In this document: piece after piece, positions 11,855 through 25,159 of the stretch
Layout of the letters: every line of letters starts with the position of its first letter
Position numbering within the stretch: position 1 is the first letter of the stretch
NCBI GenBank assembly: GCA_009667805.1
Contig: CM019067.1
Coordinates: 246,051,721-246,115,720, forward strand
Reading direction: 5' to 3'
Origin: Leptobrachium leishanense
Lineage: Eukaryota > Chordata > Amphibia > Anura > Megophryidae
DNA length: 64,000 nt
Notes under the pieces: model-generated
What the model was told of the DNA's origin: nothing
Databases searched by the model: none
The model's input: only the letters and a program-made list of their open reading frames with translations
Translations under genes and position numbers: made by a program

Positions 11855-12845
11855 TTACATAGTTGGTGCTAACTTAACCAGAGCTGTTGTAAACTTACCA
11901 GAGCCATTATAGGACAGTATTACAAAGTTGGTGCTAACTTAACCAGAGCTTTTGTAAACTTAAAACCTCCATAGGCTATAATGGCTCTGGTAAGTTTACA
12001 ACAGCTCTGGTTAAGTTAGCACCAACAATGTAATACTGCCCATAGCCTATGGAGGTTTTGGCCCCTATTACATTGTTCGCGCAACGCAAATTTTTTTGCG
12101 CACATCGTCCAGCGTTATCGCGCGAGAATTAACATGGTATTCCGATCCCAACGCATTTTCCTATCCGTCAAAAAATAATGTTCATAAAAACGACGCGCAA
12201 AACGAAGTGTAATACGCGCACAGTAACGTAGCGCACGCAAATCAGTGTGCGGACTGCTTTTTTCGTGGGATTCAGCCAATCAGAATTAGGAACCTTAATT
12301 GACATCAATTTACCTTAATTGACTCACTTAAGTTTTTGCGCCTGTTAAAGTAAATCTGAGTATACTTGCTGCAGCAATAAAAAAAATATGCACAAATTCA
12401 CAATTCTTTTGTTTGGGTATGTGTAGAATGTGTAACTATACTGTGCTGTATTTTTTTTTGTGCTGGTGTTTTTCGTTTCGGCCAGAACATTCAGATTTGC
12501 CGTTACCACCAGCTTTTGAAAGACGTTACAATTATGCGCGCAAACGTCGTTCGTAAAAAGATGCTCATCGATTGTAATACCATCCGCGTACCAGCGCACG
12601 AACGAATTTGTGCTCACAATGTTAAGTATAGGACGCGCACAGTTCATCACGCTCGCGCAGGTCCATCCGCGTTAAACGATAACGCGCATCGTTTGCGCGA
12701 ATGTTGTAATACGACGTTCAGCGCAAAGGGTTTTGCCCCTCGCGCAAATGCGCGTTTGCGCACGCAAAACGCACTGCGCGAGGAATGTAATGGGGGCCTT
12801 TAAGTTTACAACAGCTCTGGTTAAGTTAGCACCAACAATACTGCC
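11855..12845. repeat. Palindromic repeat cluster split by a MITE
   Basis: The unit GTTGGTGCTAACTTAACCAG occurs directly at 11,866 and 11,929 and inverted around 11,985-12,028. Part of another inverted copy lies at 12,802-12,837, beyond the MITE at 12,060-12,798. The linking block CCATAGCCTATGGAGG is inverted too. Outer edges read GGCCATATTAC and TACTGCCC. The whole has the symmetry of a short palindromic element duplicated next to itself. Confidence 0.6.
12060..12798. mobile_element. GGCCCCTATTACA MITE, 739 bp
   Basis: Left end GGCCCCTATTACATTG and right end GAATGTAATGGGGGCC are inverted, flanked by TTT on both sides (12,057-12,059 and 12,799-12,801). Length and termini match the copies at 10,409 and 56,058, but the interior differs, being rich in CGCGCAAA and GCGC motifs. 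It has no plausible coding frame. It interrupts the palindromic repeat at 11,855-12,845. Confidence 0.75.
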
Positions 12846-13128
12846 CCAAGTCTGTAGCACGCTGCTGCGTGAAGAGCCGGTTCCCCATAGGGCGTGGCGT
12901 TCTACTGCAAGCAGGGTGCAGGACGATGACATCAATGGCCTGCGACGGAGGCGCTCCAAGGCAACAGTTGCCAAGGAGATGGATCCAAGCCGGCTGTGAC
13001 AATAAAATCATAATGGATATACATTTCCAACTGAATATATATAAAAATAAAATATCCATAAAGAAAGTGATAAGACATAATGTGAGGACAATACAAACAT
13101 ACGCTGTGGTCCGCAAATGTGTCTCTCT

Positions 13129-13209
13129 GGATGTTTTGGAACTACTGTGATGCTCAGCCACTCATTAGGTTAGCTGAGCTTCAAGGGAAATGTAGTTCCA
13201 AAACATCTG
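13129..13209. repeat. Short inverted repeat
   Basis: GATGTTTTGGAACTAC and, inverted, GTAGTTCCAAAACATC flank a short centre in which ATGCTCAGCCA and TAGCTGAGC also tend to pair. Similar hairpin-like pieces are common inside vertebrate repeats. I assign no superfamily. Confidence 0.55.
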
Positions 13210-13679
13210 GAACGTCAAGGTTGCTGACATCTGACGTCAGGGTTACTGGAGCTGGAGCACCAGGCCCATTCCCCAGAATAGTTTCAATAGAAAGTTAACT
13301 ATGTCAGCACCAATTGCAAAAAGATTAGGAGGGATAGGGTAGAAGCACAACTGAAGGTGAGAAGAATGAGGCACAATGGAGCTGAGATGGACACAGCAGG
13401 GAAACACACTAATCCCCAGCTCCAGGCCCATGTGGGCTTTAAGCTTGTACTATGTGAGGCACATACAATGTAGGAGAATTCATTGGAGGTTTTAAGAAAT
13501 ATTGAAAGTAAAAAAATATGCACATATTTTCCTAAGGTTAGGAAACACAGATCAATTGAAGACATTGGTGTGGCATTGTGGCAGCTGTTTACCTGAATTT
13601 CAAAATTTGCGGGTTTTCTTCACAGTAGAATACAGTGATAATACAAAGAAAGAATGTGCAGATTTGCACAATATTTTAG

Positions 13680-15030
13680 AGGGTGGCAGCAGTTACTTAA
13701 GACTTGGTGTAGATGGACCTACAACTATATTTAGGAGGTGTGGAACTGTGGATTTTGGTGAGCCTGATAGTTTATATTGCTCTTCAGGCATCTCCAATGT
13801 TAAGGTCACCCTGCACCTACAATTACAGTTACAGAGTGTTTGTGTTTTCTGTGCCCTACCACCTGATGTCTGTGTTTTCTTCCTTGATGTATTTATTGTA
13901 TAGTGTTGTGTTGTAAAGGTTGTTTGTTTCGTCATTTGTATTGTGTTCTTATTGATTCCATTGTTGTTCTTAGATGTTTGCCTGGTGCTCTCATTTAACT
14001 CCCAGGCCCGGTTAAACCAGATCTCTGCCACCTTCCCTAGGAAAATTATATTTCTGTAACGACTGTAAAATTTCAATGTTCTTGAAACCAGGACATACTT
14101 GAAAATTAGAGAAATCTCAATGTATCCTTCCTGGCAAAATACTTTGCAAATAAATAAATAAATGGCGGAATCAGTTCTGTAATCACTGCTGGGGAGGGGA
14201 GTACCTTCCTTTGTCTATTACATCAGGGCATTTGAATGGGGAGGGTGGCAATTCAGTATGGTAATCCCAGGGCATGCATTACCTTTGTTGATGTGCCCAT
14301 CCCCTATGTGTTGTGCCCCATTGAAAACTCTAAATAAAGTCATTCTGAGTTATGTGTTCATCCTACAATAAGCTACAACTATTAAATATACTGATGGGAT
14401 ACTGATGGCGAGAGGGAGCCTTTCTGCATGGTATACCCACCTTGGGTTTTGATCCCTATAATATAGAGATTAACAGCTACCTCTGCAAATTAACAAACAT
14501 GATCTGAAAGCTAACATTACACAAATATCTGTCACTTTGGGCTTGGATTACATGGACCTAGAGATGCGTTTGTGAGGTGCGGTCCTGATGTTTTATATAG
14601 TTTCTCAGCCCTCTCCTGTGTTAAAGTCTCCCTGTACCTGTAGTTCTATGTGTAGGGTGTTTGTGTTTTCTGTGCCCTATGCCCTGATGTCTCTGTTGTA
14701 TTAATATTCCCTTATTTATTCAATGTAGAGTGTCAGTGCTTTATACCGTGCTGTTTTCCCTATGTCTATCTGTGAGTAATAGATTTTGTTTGTCTTTCCC
14801 CGCTTCCATCAACACCACCCCCCAGGAACTGGCCTAAACTAGTTCTGCCTTCCCTCATGCTTTAACCTTTGTTTCACCAGGGTGTGTGTGTGAGAGTGGG
14901 AGACTATTGGGATGCTATGCTACATGGAAATGCTGGGGCATGTTTTCCAGTGTTTTTCTGTACATTCCCCATGTCTGGTTTTGTAATTGTAAACCCTGTA
15001 AATAAATTCATTCCCAGTTTGATTTGTCTA
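13680..15030. repeat. Two related ~500-650 bp segments, possibly old LTRs
   Basis: Segment 1 (13,680-14,340) and segment 2 (14,530-15,030) share features in the same order: TAGATGGACCTA/ACATGGACCTAGAG, GTTTGTGTTTTCTGTGCCCT, CTGATGTCT, CCCAGG..C(C)GG...CTCTGCC-like text, and CTCTAAATAAAGTCATTC versus TGTAAATAAATTCATTCCC, which resemble polyadenylation signals. This could be a pair of decayed LTRs or a tandem duplication. Segment 1 carries a SINE tail at 14,084-14,163. Confidence 0.45.
14084..14163 (+). mobile_element. tRNA-like SINE, copy 3 (3' part only)
   Basis: The 3' part of the SINE (GACATACTTGAAAATTAGAG, AATGTATCCTTCCTGG, then AAATAAATAAATAAAT). The tRNA-like head is absent, consistent with 5' truncation on insertion. 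Confidence 0.75.
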
Positions 15031-15504
15031 AGTCTCATGATATACTTGTTTGACAAACGTTTTTTCCTCAGTCCTCTCGATCACCCAACAGCAGTAGGCT
15101 GTTACCGAGTTTTTGAGAGGCCAGAGTAAAAAGCATTGCGACTGCCTGTTTACTGGCACTCACTGTGCTTTAATTACGTAACTGATTTTAACTATTTAAG
15201 TCATAGCTTTTGAAATTCATACATGACTGCTATAGCAGCTCTTGTGTATGGGCAAGCCTGGTTGGCTGCCCAGCCAGGCAGCTGGTCATCCTGGTGAGCA
15301 TGCGTGTCGAGATGGCATGATTATATCACAGCCGCACCCCCTCCGCAGTTCACACCCCCAATCTGCCAATCGTAGTTGGCAGCTCTCCATCTGTCTGTCT
15401 ATCTCTCTCTCTCTCTCTACCTATATCCATCTGGTTGTTTAGTTTTCTATTTATTTATCTCTGCATCCATGTGTCTGTTTGCCGATCTATGTATCCTAGC
15501 ACCC

Positions 15505-15981
15505 GGGGCCGTTGCTAGACTATTTTGCGCCCTAGGCAAGACCAGCTATTTGTGCTCCCCCCCCACAAAAAAATTGTTAACTTTTGAAATGGAAGGGGGA
15601 ACGCACACACACGGTGCGCATGCGGAGGGGGCACACACTGTGCACGGACACACACACTGAACGGGGTCGCACACAGTCTTTTGGTGCCCAGCTTACCCCT
15701 CTGCTGATCGGGCCCAGGATCGGTCTGTGCCTCTGCCTCTGGTGGGTCCCGCACGTCATCTGGTGGCACCTGCACTTCACCATAAGACACCCACCTTCTG
15801 CGCCGCTAGTGGGGGTACGCGAACTAACAATGTCAGCTTTGCGAGCCACCACTGCCGCTACATGAGCCGTGCAATGAGGAACAAGTACAATAATGGAACC
15901 CTGGTCGGGGCCGGCTGCGCCCCTAAGTGGCAGGGCGCCCTAGGCAGGTGCCTAGCTTGCCTAGTGGGAGCACCGGCCGTA
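15505..15981. mobile_element. 477-bp element between 9-bp direct repeats
   Basis: The element begins GGGGCCGTTGCTAGAC and ends GGAGCACCGGCCGTA, a partly inverted pair. The 9-mer CTAGCACCC flanks it exactly (15,496-15,504 and 15,982-15,990). TTTGCGCCCTAGGCAAG near the left and GGCGCCCTAGGCAGG near the right are internal repeats. This looks like a non-autonomous DNA transposon with an 8- or 9-bp target duplication (hAT-like by TSD length). The 90-codon frames inside are not supported as genes. Confidence 0.65.
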
Positions 15982-16018
15982 CTAGCACCCATCTGTCTGT
16001 ATATTCACCTATTTCTGA

Positions 16019-17206
<1,188 letters not shown>

Positions 17207-17209
17207 TTA

Positions 17210-17466
17210 ACTATTTCGTTACCACATCAGTGCGGTAATTTTCGTTAGGACTTTGTAATCCTAATGCTAAATACTGACTGCACTCCTCATTTTTGGCATA
17301 GGGAGAGCAAAGTACAGTAAGCTAGGACAATCACTGATGTGGTAACGGATTTTTTAACCCGTTAGGGATGTAATATGGGTGACATCCATTAAAGTCACTT
17401 AACCTAACGTTAATGCTCACATATCTGAGCGCTAATGCTAGCGTTAAGATTGTAATAGGGCCCTTT
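17210..17466. mobile_element. Partial MITE ending in GTAATAGGGCCC
   Basis: Right end GATTGTAATAGGGCCC at 17,451-17,466 and the interior (GAGCGCTAATGCTAGCGTTA, GGAGAGCAAAGTACAGTAA) match the right half of the 10,409-11,346 element. The left half is missing. Confidence 0.6.
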
Positions 17467-17469
17467 GTA

Positions 17470-18780
17470 TATACTGTAAGTCTGCACCATATGTTTTGTT
17501 CCTTCTTTTTTCTTTCTTTGAGATACACAAGGAACAACGAAAGAGACGTTTATTGTTGTTTATACTGGTACTTTTTTGCCCCTTTACCTCACGGTTGTAA
17601 CAGTTAATAATGTTTATTCACATGCATGAGCACTTCTATCACTGTCTTGTCATGGATTATATATATTTTATTTTTTCCACATATATTCATATTGTGTATG
17701 TAAAATATACCTTGTGGGATAATTTTTCATTATTCACTGCATTTATTTCTGACTATATCCCTCCATCTATCTGTCCTTTTGCCAAATTCACTCTGGAGAT
17801 GGGTGTTTGGATCCGCCCCGGATTATGGTATACATTTTTGGTGCTAGCTGCTAAAATGTACCAAACACAGGGAAGCCATTATCAAAAGACTTTTTTAAGA
17901 TTATTGACATTCTATAATGCTCCAAATTATCTGTACCGTTTGGAAAAAAATATATAAATTTAATAAATTCATCTTTAAATTTTTTGCACGTAAAAATCCT
18001 CACTGGAAAGAAAAAAAAGAGCAAGGTATCACACAGCTATCACAGTGTCTGGTCCTGCCTCTCTACAGCCAGCCAAACATATGGTACATGGGTCTAAACA
18101 GAGATGCGTAGTGACAGAATAATAAACAAGTGGGCTGCTTTCCTTGTAACCTTGATGAATGATGCATCCAGGTGTTTCCAATAATGGCAATAAGCACTAC
18201 AACTCAAAGTATTTCTGATTCAAATATAATGCATTATTAGGCCATTAGAGGCTGAGTCTAGAAGACCATTTGTGCTCAGATCTATCAATAATGCTTCTTT
18301 TGTAGCCTCCACTTAGGCTAGAGAAATTAGTCATACTGATATTCTATTTAATAATAACCCAAAGAAGATGCATCAAGAATCTCATTACATTTTAACAGGG
18401 TTACGGTAGCCCAGAAGGACCACAAGTTTAATTTTCATAAGAGCATCCATTCCTCAATTATGTCAAACATGAAAATGTAAATGGCAAATTTAATGCTAAC
18501 AATATCCCTCAAAGCACATTGGCAGGTAGGGACCATTATGCTGAATGAATGCTGGCTGCATAACAAGTAGATGTTAAGTAAACAGCAAGAAATTAAAATT
18601 GCGGCTCACGAGCGACTACTTCGGCTAAAAGTCTATCTGGGGGATTCTGTTTGCAGAGATTGCGCTTATGCCTTTGCCTCATCTATTTCACCTTTTAAAT
18701 GTATATCTTACCATGATATTTTTTTTTGTTTCTTTCTGTTTACAGGTATGTATATGTGTGTATATATACAGTATATATAT
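17470..18780. other. AT-rich stretch, nothing recognised
   Basis: Short frames only. It ends in a TA/GT microsatellite (about 18,757-18,787) that abuts the Penelope-like element. Confidence 0.4.
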
Positions 18781-18955
18781 ATATATAGAAAGTCTTAGAG
18801 ATGGCTGCACACGCTCAATTGTTGATAAAAAATAACAAATTTATGGAAGCATTTAAAAATTGACTGACGTTTCGGTTCACTCAGGAACCATTTTCAAGGT
18901 AGCTTGCAAGGTATGAACGCTGTTAATATACCTACACCAATGCATTGCTTTCCTA

Positions 18956-19939
18956 GATGTCTTGCTTTTCCGCACAGCAGACACATTGGGTCATACCTTA
19001 TATAGAAAAACTATGGATAGGAATACAATACTCCGAGCCGATAGTCACCATCCAAGACATCTCATTAATTCCTTACCAACATCACAGTTCTTACGTGTCA
19101 TACGCTATAATAGCGATTTGGGAAAACGAGAACAACAAATTAAAGACATGTATTTAAGATTTTTAGAGAGAGGATATTCCCATTCTTGTTTGGATAAAGC
19201 ACTGGATAAAGCTATTGAACGGGACAAAAGAAATACTACCCTGAAACAACCGCAAGACTCGCAGAATTTTTTGTCAATGAATCATAACACTCATAGTGAT
19301 CTTCTTTCAAGACGCATTAAAAAACATTGGAAAAATTTCCTATATGACAAAAAACTACCAACACCTTTCTCCTTACCACCGTTGAGTAGCTATACAAGAG
19401 GAAAGAGTTTGCGGGATTGGCTAGTGCACACGGTCCCAGTGAAAGCGTATGATCTTCGATCTCCTTTTTACAAGAAAGGCTGCTTCAGATGCACAGGTTG
19501 TGTCACATGTAACCATATGTATCCAACATCCACCTTTGCACATCCCCACACTGGTCATAAATATAATATAAAACATCGGATTACATGCCAAACGGAGTAC
19601 GTGGTTTATTTAATCACATGCCCCTGTGGATTGGCGTATGTGGGCAAGACTGACCTAACCCTTAGAGATCGGATACGTGGTCATCGCTCTTCCATCAACA
19701 CAGCCTATAGAGACGGAGTCACGGATAAACCAGTCGCAAAACACTTTCCCGACCTGCAACATCGTTTGCCCTCATTGAGATTTGTGGGGATCGACCATGT
19801 TCCCCCCTTACCCCGTGGCGGCAATCGTTCTCAATTGCTTCTACAGAGGGAAACTTTCTGGATAAAGACGTTAGATACAGTTTCACCTAGAGGTTTAAAC
19901 GAGTATAATTCATATACGTGTTTTCTTTCAGAACGATAA
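18956..19939 (+). pseudogene. Penelope-like RT tail plus GIY-YIG endonuclease (RT core missing)
   Basis: The open frame begins in the arm/RT junction (a Met at 18,962) and runs 325 codons. Residues 1-150 look like the RT thumb and linker. A zinc-finger-like CFRCTGCVTC with downstream H and C residues follows at about 180-215. The nuclease starts at about 217 with YVVYLITCPCGLAYVGKT, matching the GIY...YIG core, then the Arg in LRDRIRGH and, near the end, a Glu in LLLQRETFWIKTL. These are the catalytic positions expected of the family. The nuclease half appears intact, but without the RT core and 5' part the copy cannot move itself. Confidence 0.88.
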
Positions 19940-20239
19940 AGTAAAACAAAGTTAAATGAATATGGTTTATTATAGTTAGATGGTGGAATGAAGGAATGTG
20001 CATAAGTATACAACCATCCTCCATTGAATATTCATTAGTTGTTATTGTTTTTAAGTTGCCATGGCAACACACTGATCTGAGCGTCCCTGGACGTCACCCA
20101 TAGTGACGCCCATCGGACAACCCCATGACTCAGTAAGCTCACCTGGAAATACCTAATTGTTTGGGGCGTTTTCTTAGGAAAGCAATGCATTTGTGTAGGT
20201 ATATTAACAGCGTTCATACCTTGCAAGCTACCTTGAAAA

Positions 20240-20275
20240 TGGTTCCTGAGTGAACCGAAACGTCAGTCAGTTTTT
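20240..20275 (+). ncRNA. Degenerate hammerhead-ribozyme-like motif in Penelope arm
   Basis: The plus strand reads CCTGAGTGAACCGAAACGTC, which resembles the hammerhead core CUGANGA...GAAAC...GUC, with one extra base in the first box. Penelope-like elements are reported to carry hammerhead motifs in their terminal repeats. The left arm has the same motif on the minus strand near 18,865-18,885. The deviation from the core makes catalytic activity doubtful. Confidence 0.35.
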
Positions 20276-20800
20276 AAATGCTTCAATAAATTTGTTATTT
20301 TTTATCAACAATTGTGCGTGTGCAGCCATCTCTAAGACTTTCTATATTCATGCATAGTGGCTCGCACCGCTTTCTTTATTACAACATTGGATTCTGAACA
20401 AGGAGTAGCGGGAACAGACGTTGGCTTTTTATATATATATATATATATATCTTTATGATATTAACCTGTTTTTGTATATTTAATGAAGACCTCAAAATGT
20501 AAGAATATGTAGCACGTCATATACAAACAAAACACATAACCATTGATATGACTAAGGTAAAAGAGTAGAAAGAATGGATGATATCCCTCAGCAGCAGACA
20601 CACTGGCATCACAAGATATTAAAAGAAAAGCTGCAATCTTAGACCCATACATAATTCTAATCATCACTCAGCTGTAAATTGTACGTGCATATTCAAATGT
20701 GCAGTAAATTGCGTTTATTTACTGAACCTTAACACAAGTGCATCTTGCCAGCTATAGTTGGCTTCCTCTATTACCCATGACAATAGCTTCATGCAATTAA

Positions 20801-21220
20801 CCCCTTCACTACCAAGTGATTTTCTAAAAAAATATATATATATATTATTTTTAATTAATTATACAGTAAGAAATATATGGGCATATTCTCAATGTATTTC
20901 TTACTGTAATATCATATTTGGCCAGTAGATGGTGCCATCTACTGCCAAATTGAGTTACATCCGTTACAGTTGCAGCTCGTGTTCCCTGCATTAGCTCCTG
21001 AATGTCCGATATCAGGACATTCAGTTAGCCAATTTTACAGTTTTAGCTCTTTGAGCATTATGCACACAGGGCTAAAACTTTGGGGGCACCTTCTGCAGCT
21101 CAAAAGCAAACGAATTTCATTTGCTTTTGGACTGCAGAGCTGCGGATCGAGATCTCTCCATATCGGGCACCAGATGGTGCCTTTGAACCCCAAGATATTG
21201 CGATCTCGGTAGTGAAGGGG
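20801..21220. mobile_element. piggyBac-type MITE (TTAA), copy 1, 420 bp
   Basis: CCCCTTCACTACCAAGTG at the left and, inverted, CTCGGTAGTGAAGGGG at the right, each bordered by TTAA (20,797-20,800 and 21,221-21,224). TTAA targets with termini starting CCC are the piggyBac hallmark. The interior holds a short palindrome (GGCACC..ATGGTGCC). No transposase. Related copies lie at 52,406-52,752 and 63,700-64,000. Confidence 0.8.
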
Positions 21221-21785
21221 TTAATAAAGTAAGACCATAAGGCTTATGTTTTCATGGGATATTTGTAAGAAAAGAACACTGATAGAAGTTTAAAATTCTG
21301 CTGTAGTCCTAGTTCATATGGAGGGTTATTCCTATTGCAATTCCTATTAGTAAAGAGTTTATAGTGCATGTTTCCGCTGTACCAGTTTCCAAAAACATTT
21401 AAGCAACATAGTTTATCATTGTTGTAGCAACAATATAAACGGCTGTGTGCCCTAGAGAGTAATTAAAACAGCCGCAGGAGAAGCTTCATCAATAAATCTT
21501 TTCTTGCTGCTGCTTGATTTTCCCTTTTGCAAAACAACAAAGTTGTTTATCATCATTGCAAAAACGACGGAAACCTATAGTGGTTCAAACCTGGAATTTA
21601 TAATGCCACCCACCAATGTCACTCTGACCCAGATAAATATATTTCCCGGATCACATACCACCAGGGGCACCACAGCCACTAATAAGAAAGCACTACATAT
21701 CAAATACAGTGTGATTCACATAGCCACAAGCCCGCAGCTGAATGAATGGAAATAAATGATAAATTCAGGAAATGCCCTCCTTCTG

Positions 21786-22211
21786 ATATTGAGCACATCC
21801 CATCACCGCAAGTACTGAAAGTGGCTGCTAGGTGGGACTATAGCCACAACAACAGTACAGCCACGAGATTAGCACTCCAATAGAACATAATTGAATACTT
21901 TTTGGAACTGGCACATGGTTACTTCCTGGAAGGTGTAACATGCCAGAAATCACTTGAATCAATGTAAATAATCAAAAGTTTTTTGAGGACCTTGTAATTT
22001 CCAAGAATCTGTGGCCACCATGGTCTCCCAATTTTAGCAGACTGAACTTCTTCTTGTGGGGCTGTAGGAAAAGGGTACAGTAACGATTGATGTCTTACCG
22101 GATAACATTAGGAATGAGATCCTAAACATTGATAGTGCCATTTTGAAACACGTTATCAACAACAACAATGTGCTCACTTTCAGCACTTGCTGTGATGGGA
22201 TGTGCTCAACT
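21786..22211 (+). mobile_element. Short DNA-transposon remnant with transposase tail
   Basis: Ends are inverted: GAGCACATCCCATCACCGCA (21,791) and, inverted, TGTGATGGGATGTGCTC (22,191-22,208), with ACTGAAAGTG/CACTTTCAG continuing inward. Between them, around 22,015-22,065, the plus strand encodes PPWSPNFSRLNFFLWG, like the (W)PPRSPDLxxxDFFLWG motif near the third catalytic residue of mariner/IS630-type transposases. It is an internally deleted, decayed copy. Confidence 0.6.
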
Positions 22212-22676
22212 TAAGAGGAAGTACGTTTCCTGAAACTCTCAGGGCACTATCACCTGTTATGAGCTAAAACGTCAATGCTACATGAAATATCTAGCGTGAG
22301 CCGCTAAAATGTAGCGCCTGATGACCCAGCAACAGATCGCCTTGTTCGCGGTTGTCACTGTACAAAATTCATTAGCGTCCGCTAGGGAAACGCTAAGACC
22401 CAGGCTGAGACCCAGCGCTAATGCTGTTCTGTACAGGATAGAACAGTTTTTTTCCAGTGCAGAGTGCCTGACCATACCTATCCTCTGCCCTCACAAGCTT
22501 GTATAAGTATGAACACATCCAGCATCCAGCAAAGAGCCCTCACACCCCTGCATTAATAAAATCCTCCAAGATGGCCGTATAATCCATGTTTATATGCACA
22601 CATATGTTAAGGCTGATGGGCATTCCATGATAAATGCCACCCAACAGCCTGTAGAATCATTACACTGCATTTAATA

Positions 22677-24293
<1,617 letters not shown>

Positions 24294-24391
24294 TATATCC
24301 AAAATGATGGTCAGGTGAGCGACAATAATTTCCCTGCTGCAGCATATAAATAATACATGTTTCAGGGCAAGACTTATCCATGTGTCCCTTT

Positions 24392-24575
24392 TTTTTTGAG
24401 TGGGTATTTTACGAGGAAGGATACTTAGAGATTTCTCTTGTTTTCAGGTATGTCCTGGGTGGTGAGTATGCACCATTGGGTGTCTTGCCCAAGGACACTT
24501 ACTGGAGATGTGCTCTTGCCAGGATTTGAACTTGTGTCTCCATGGTTATAGAGCAGTGATGTTACCTCTACTCAG
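24392..24575 (-). mobile_element. tRNA-like SINE, copy 4
   Basis: Minus-strand copy with the tail complement (GGAAGGATACTTAGAGATTT), the middle block CTTGCCCAAGGACACTTACT and a degenerate B-box-like part near 24,520. It lies about 100 bp beyond the complete Tc1-B element. Confidence 0.75.
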
Positions 24576-24669
24576 TACTTTATTTCTGGAAAAATAGGTG
24601 GGGGTACTCTCACGTCCGGGGAAAAACTGATTATTATGACTATTTTCATGTCCTCATAAACAATAGTTG

Positions 24670-24740
24670 TAGCTCACTTAAAGGAAGACACTATAAAAGG
24701 GAACCATATTTTTTAATACTGTGTTCCTTTAAATGAACTA
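24670..24740. repeat. Very short palindromic element
   Basis: TTAAAGGAAGACACTAT and, inverted, ATACTGTGTTCCTTTAA lie only about 20 bp apart. A related pair (TTAAAGGGACACT ... AGTGTTCCTTTA) occurs at 55,056-55,205. These resemble the ends of a MITE family. Confidence 0.5.
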
Positions 24741-25049
24741 CAACTATTGTTGCAACCCCTATGGGGTCATGTATCCACTAAGTGCCTCTGTTGCAAGAAA
24801 AGTCTGTATTGCAGTGCAGTTAGCTGTTTTTTTGGGGTTTTTTTCCTACGCTGGCACCAAGTGGATAATCCCCTAGCATTTGTGAGAACCACAGCAATAA
24901 AACTCACAGTTTTGCTGAGTATGTATGAGCTCCACAGCAATGAAACTCACAGTAATGCACCCCCTCCTGGTCTTGTGCTCTAAGTCGGCCACCTGTACCG
25001 CCTTACAATGCCAGCTCCTCTGATCACACCGCTTGCCTGACAATCCGCA

Positions 25050-25158
25050 GCTCTGGCAGATGTGTGTAAACATGCTGCACTCCCCTCCCCATGCTGTTCA
25101 AAGTTTCAAGGGCTGCAGAGAGAGGGGGTACAGCATGTTTACACACATCTGCCAGAGC
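25050..25158. repeat. Perfect 28-bp inverted repeat (hairpin)
   Basis: The left arm (25,050-25,077) starts GCTCTGGCAGATGTGTG and the right arm (25,131-25,158) is its exact reverse complement over 28 bases, with a 53-base loop. Pairing continues imperfectly inward (CTCCCCTC against GAGAGGGGG). It could be the core of a young MITE or a transcript hairpin. Confidence 0.8.
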
Positions 25159-25159
25159 A

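Larger units (their letters stand above)
18784..20347 (+). mobile_element. Penelope-like element, 5'-truncated, with inverted terminal arms
   Basis: Arms 18,784-18,956 and 20,174-20,347 are inverted copies of about 173 bases with only about four differences by eye. Between them is the 3' part of a Penelope-like element ending in a GIY-YIG endonuclease. The left arm joins the coding region inside what looks like the end of the RT domain. This fits the known habit of Penelope elements to insert truncated, with an inverted partial copy of their own terminal repeat. Flanking TA runs hide any target duplication. Confidence 0.88.

Noticed and set aside
11372..11862. Hydrophobic frames of 135-149 codons
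   Set aside because: Two overlapping frames of similar T/C-rich composition. Apparent membrane segments are a by-product of T-rich codons.
13502..13903. 133-codon frame that could be an exon
   Set aside because: It lies in one of two related non-coding segments (13.7 and 14.5 kb) and the frame is not conserved between them.
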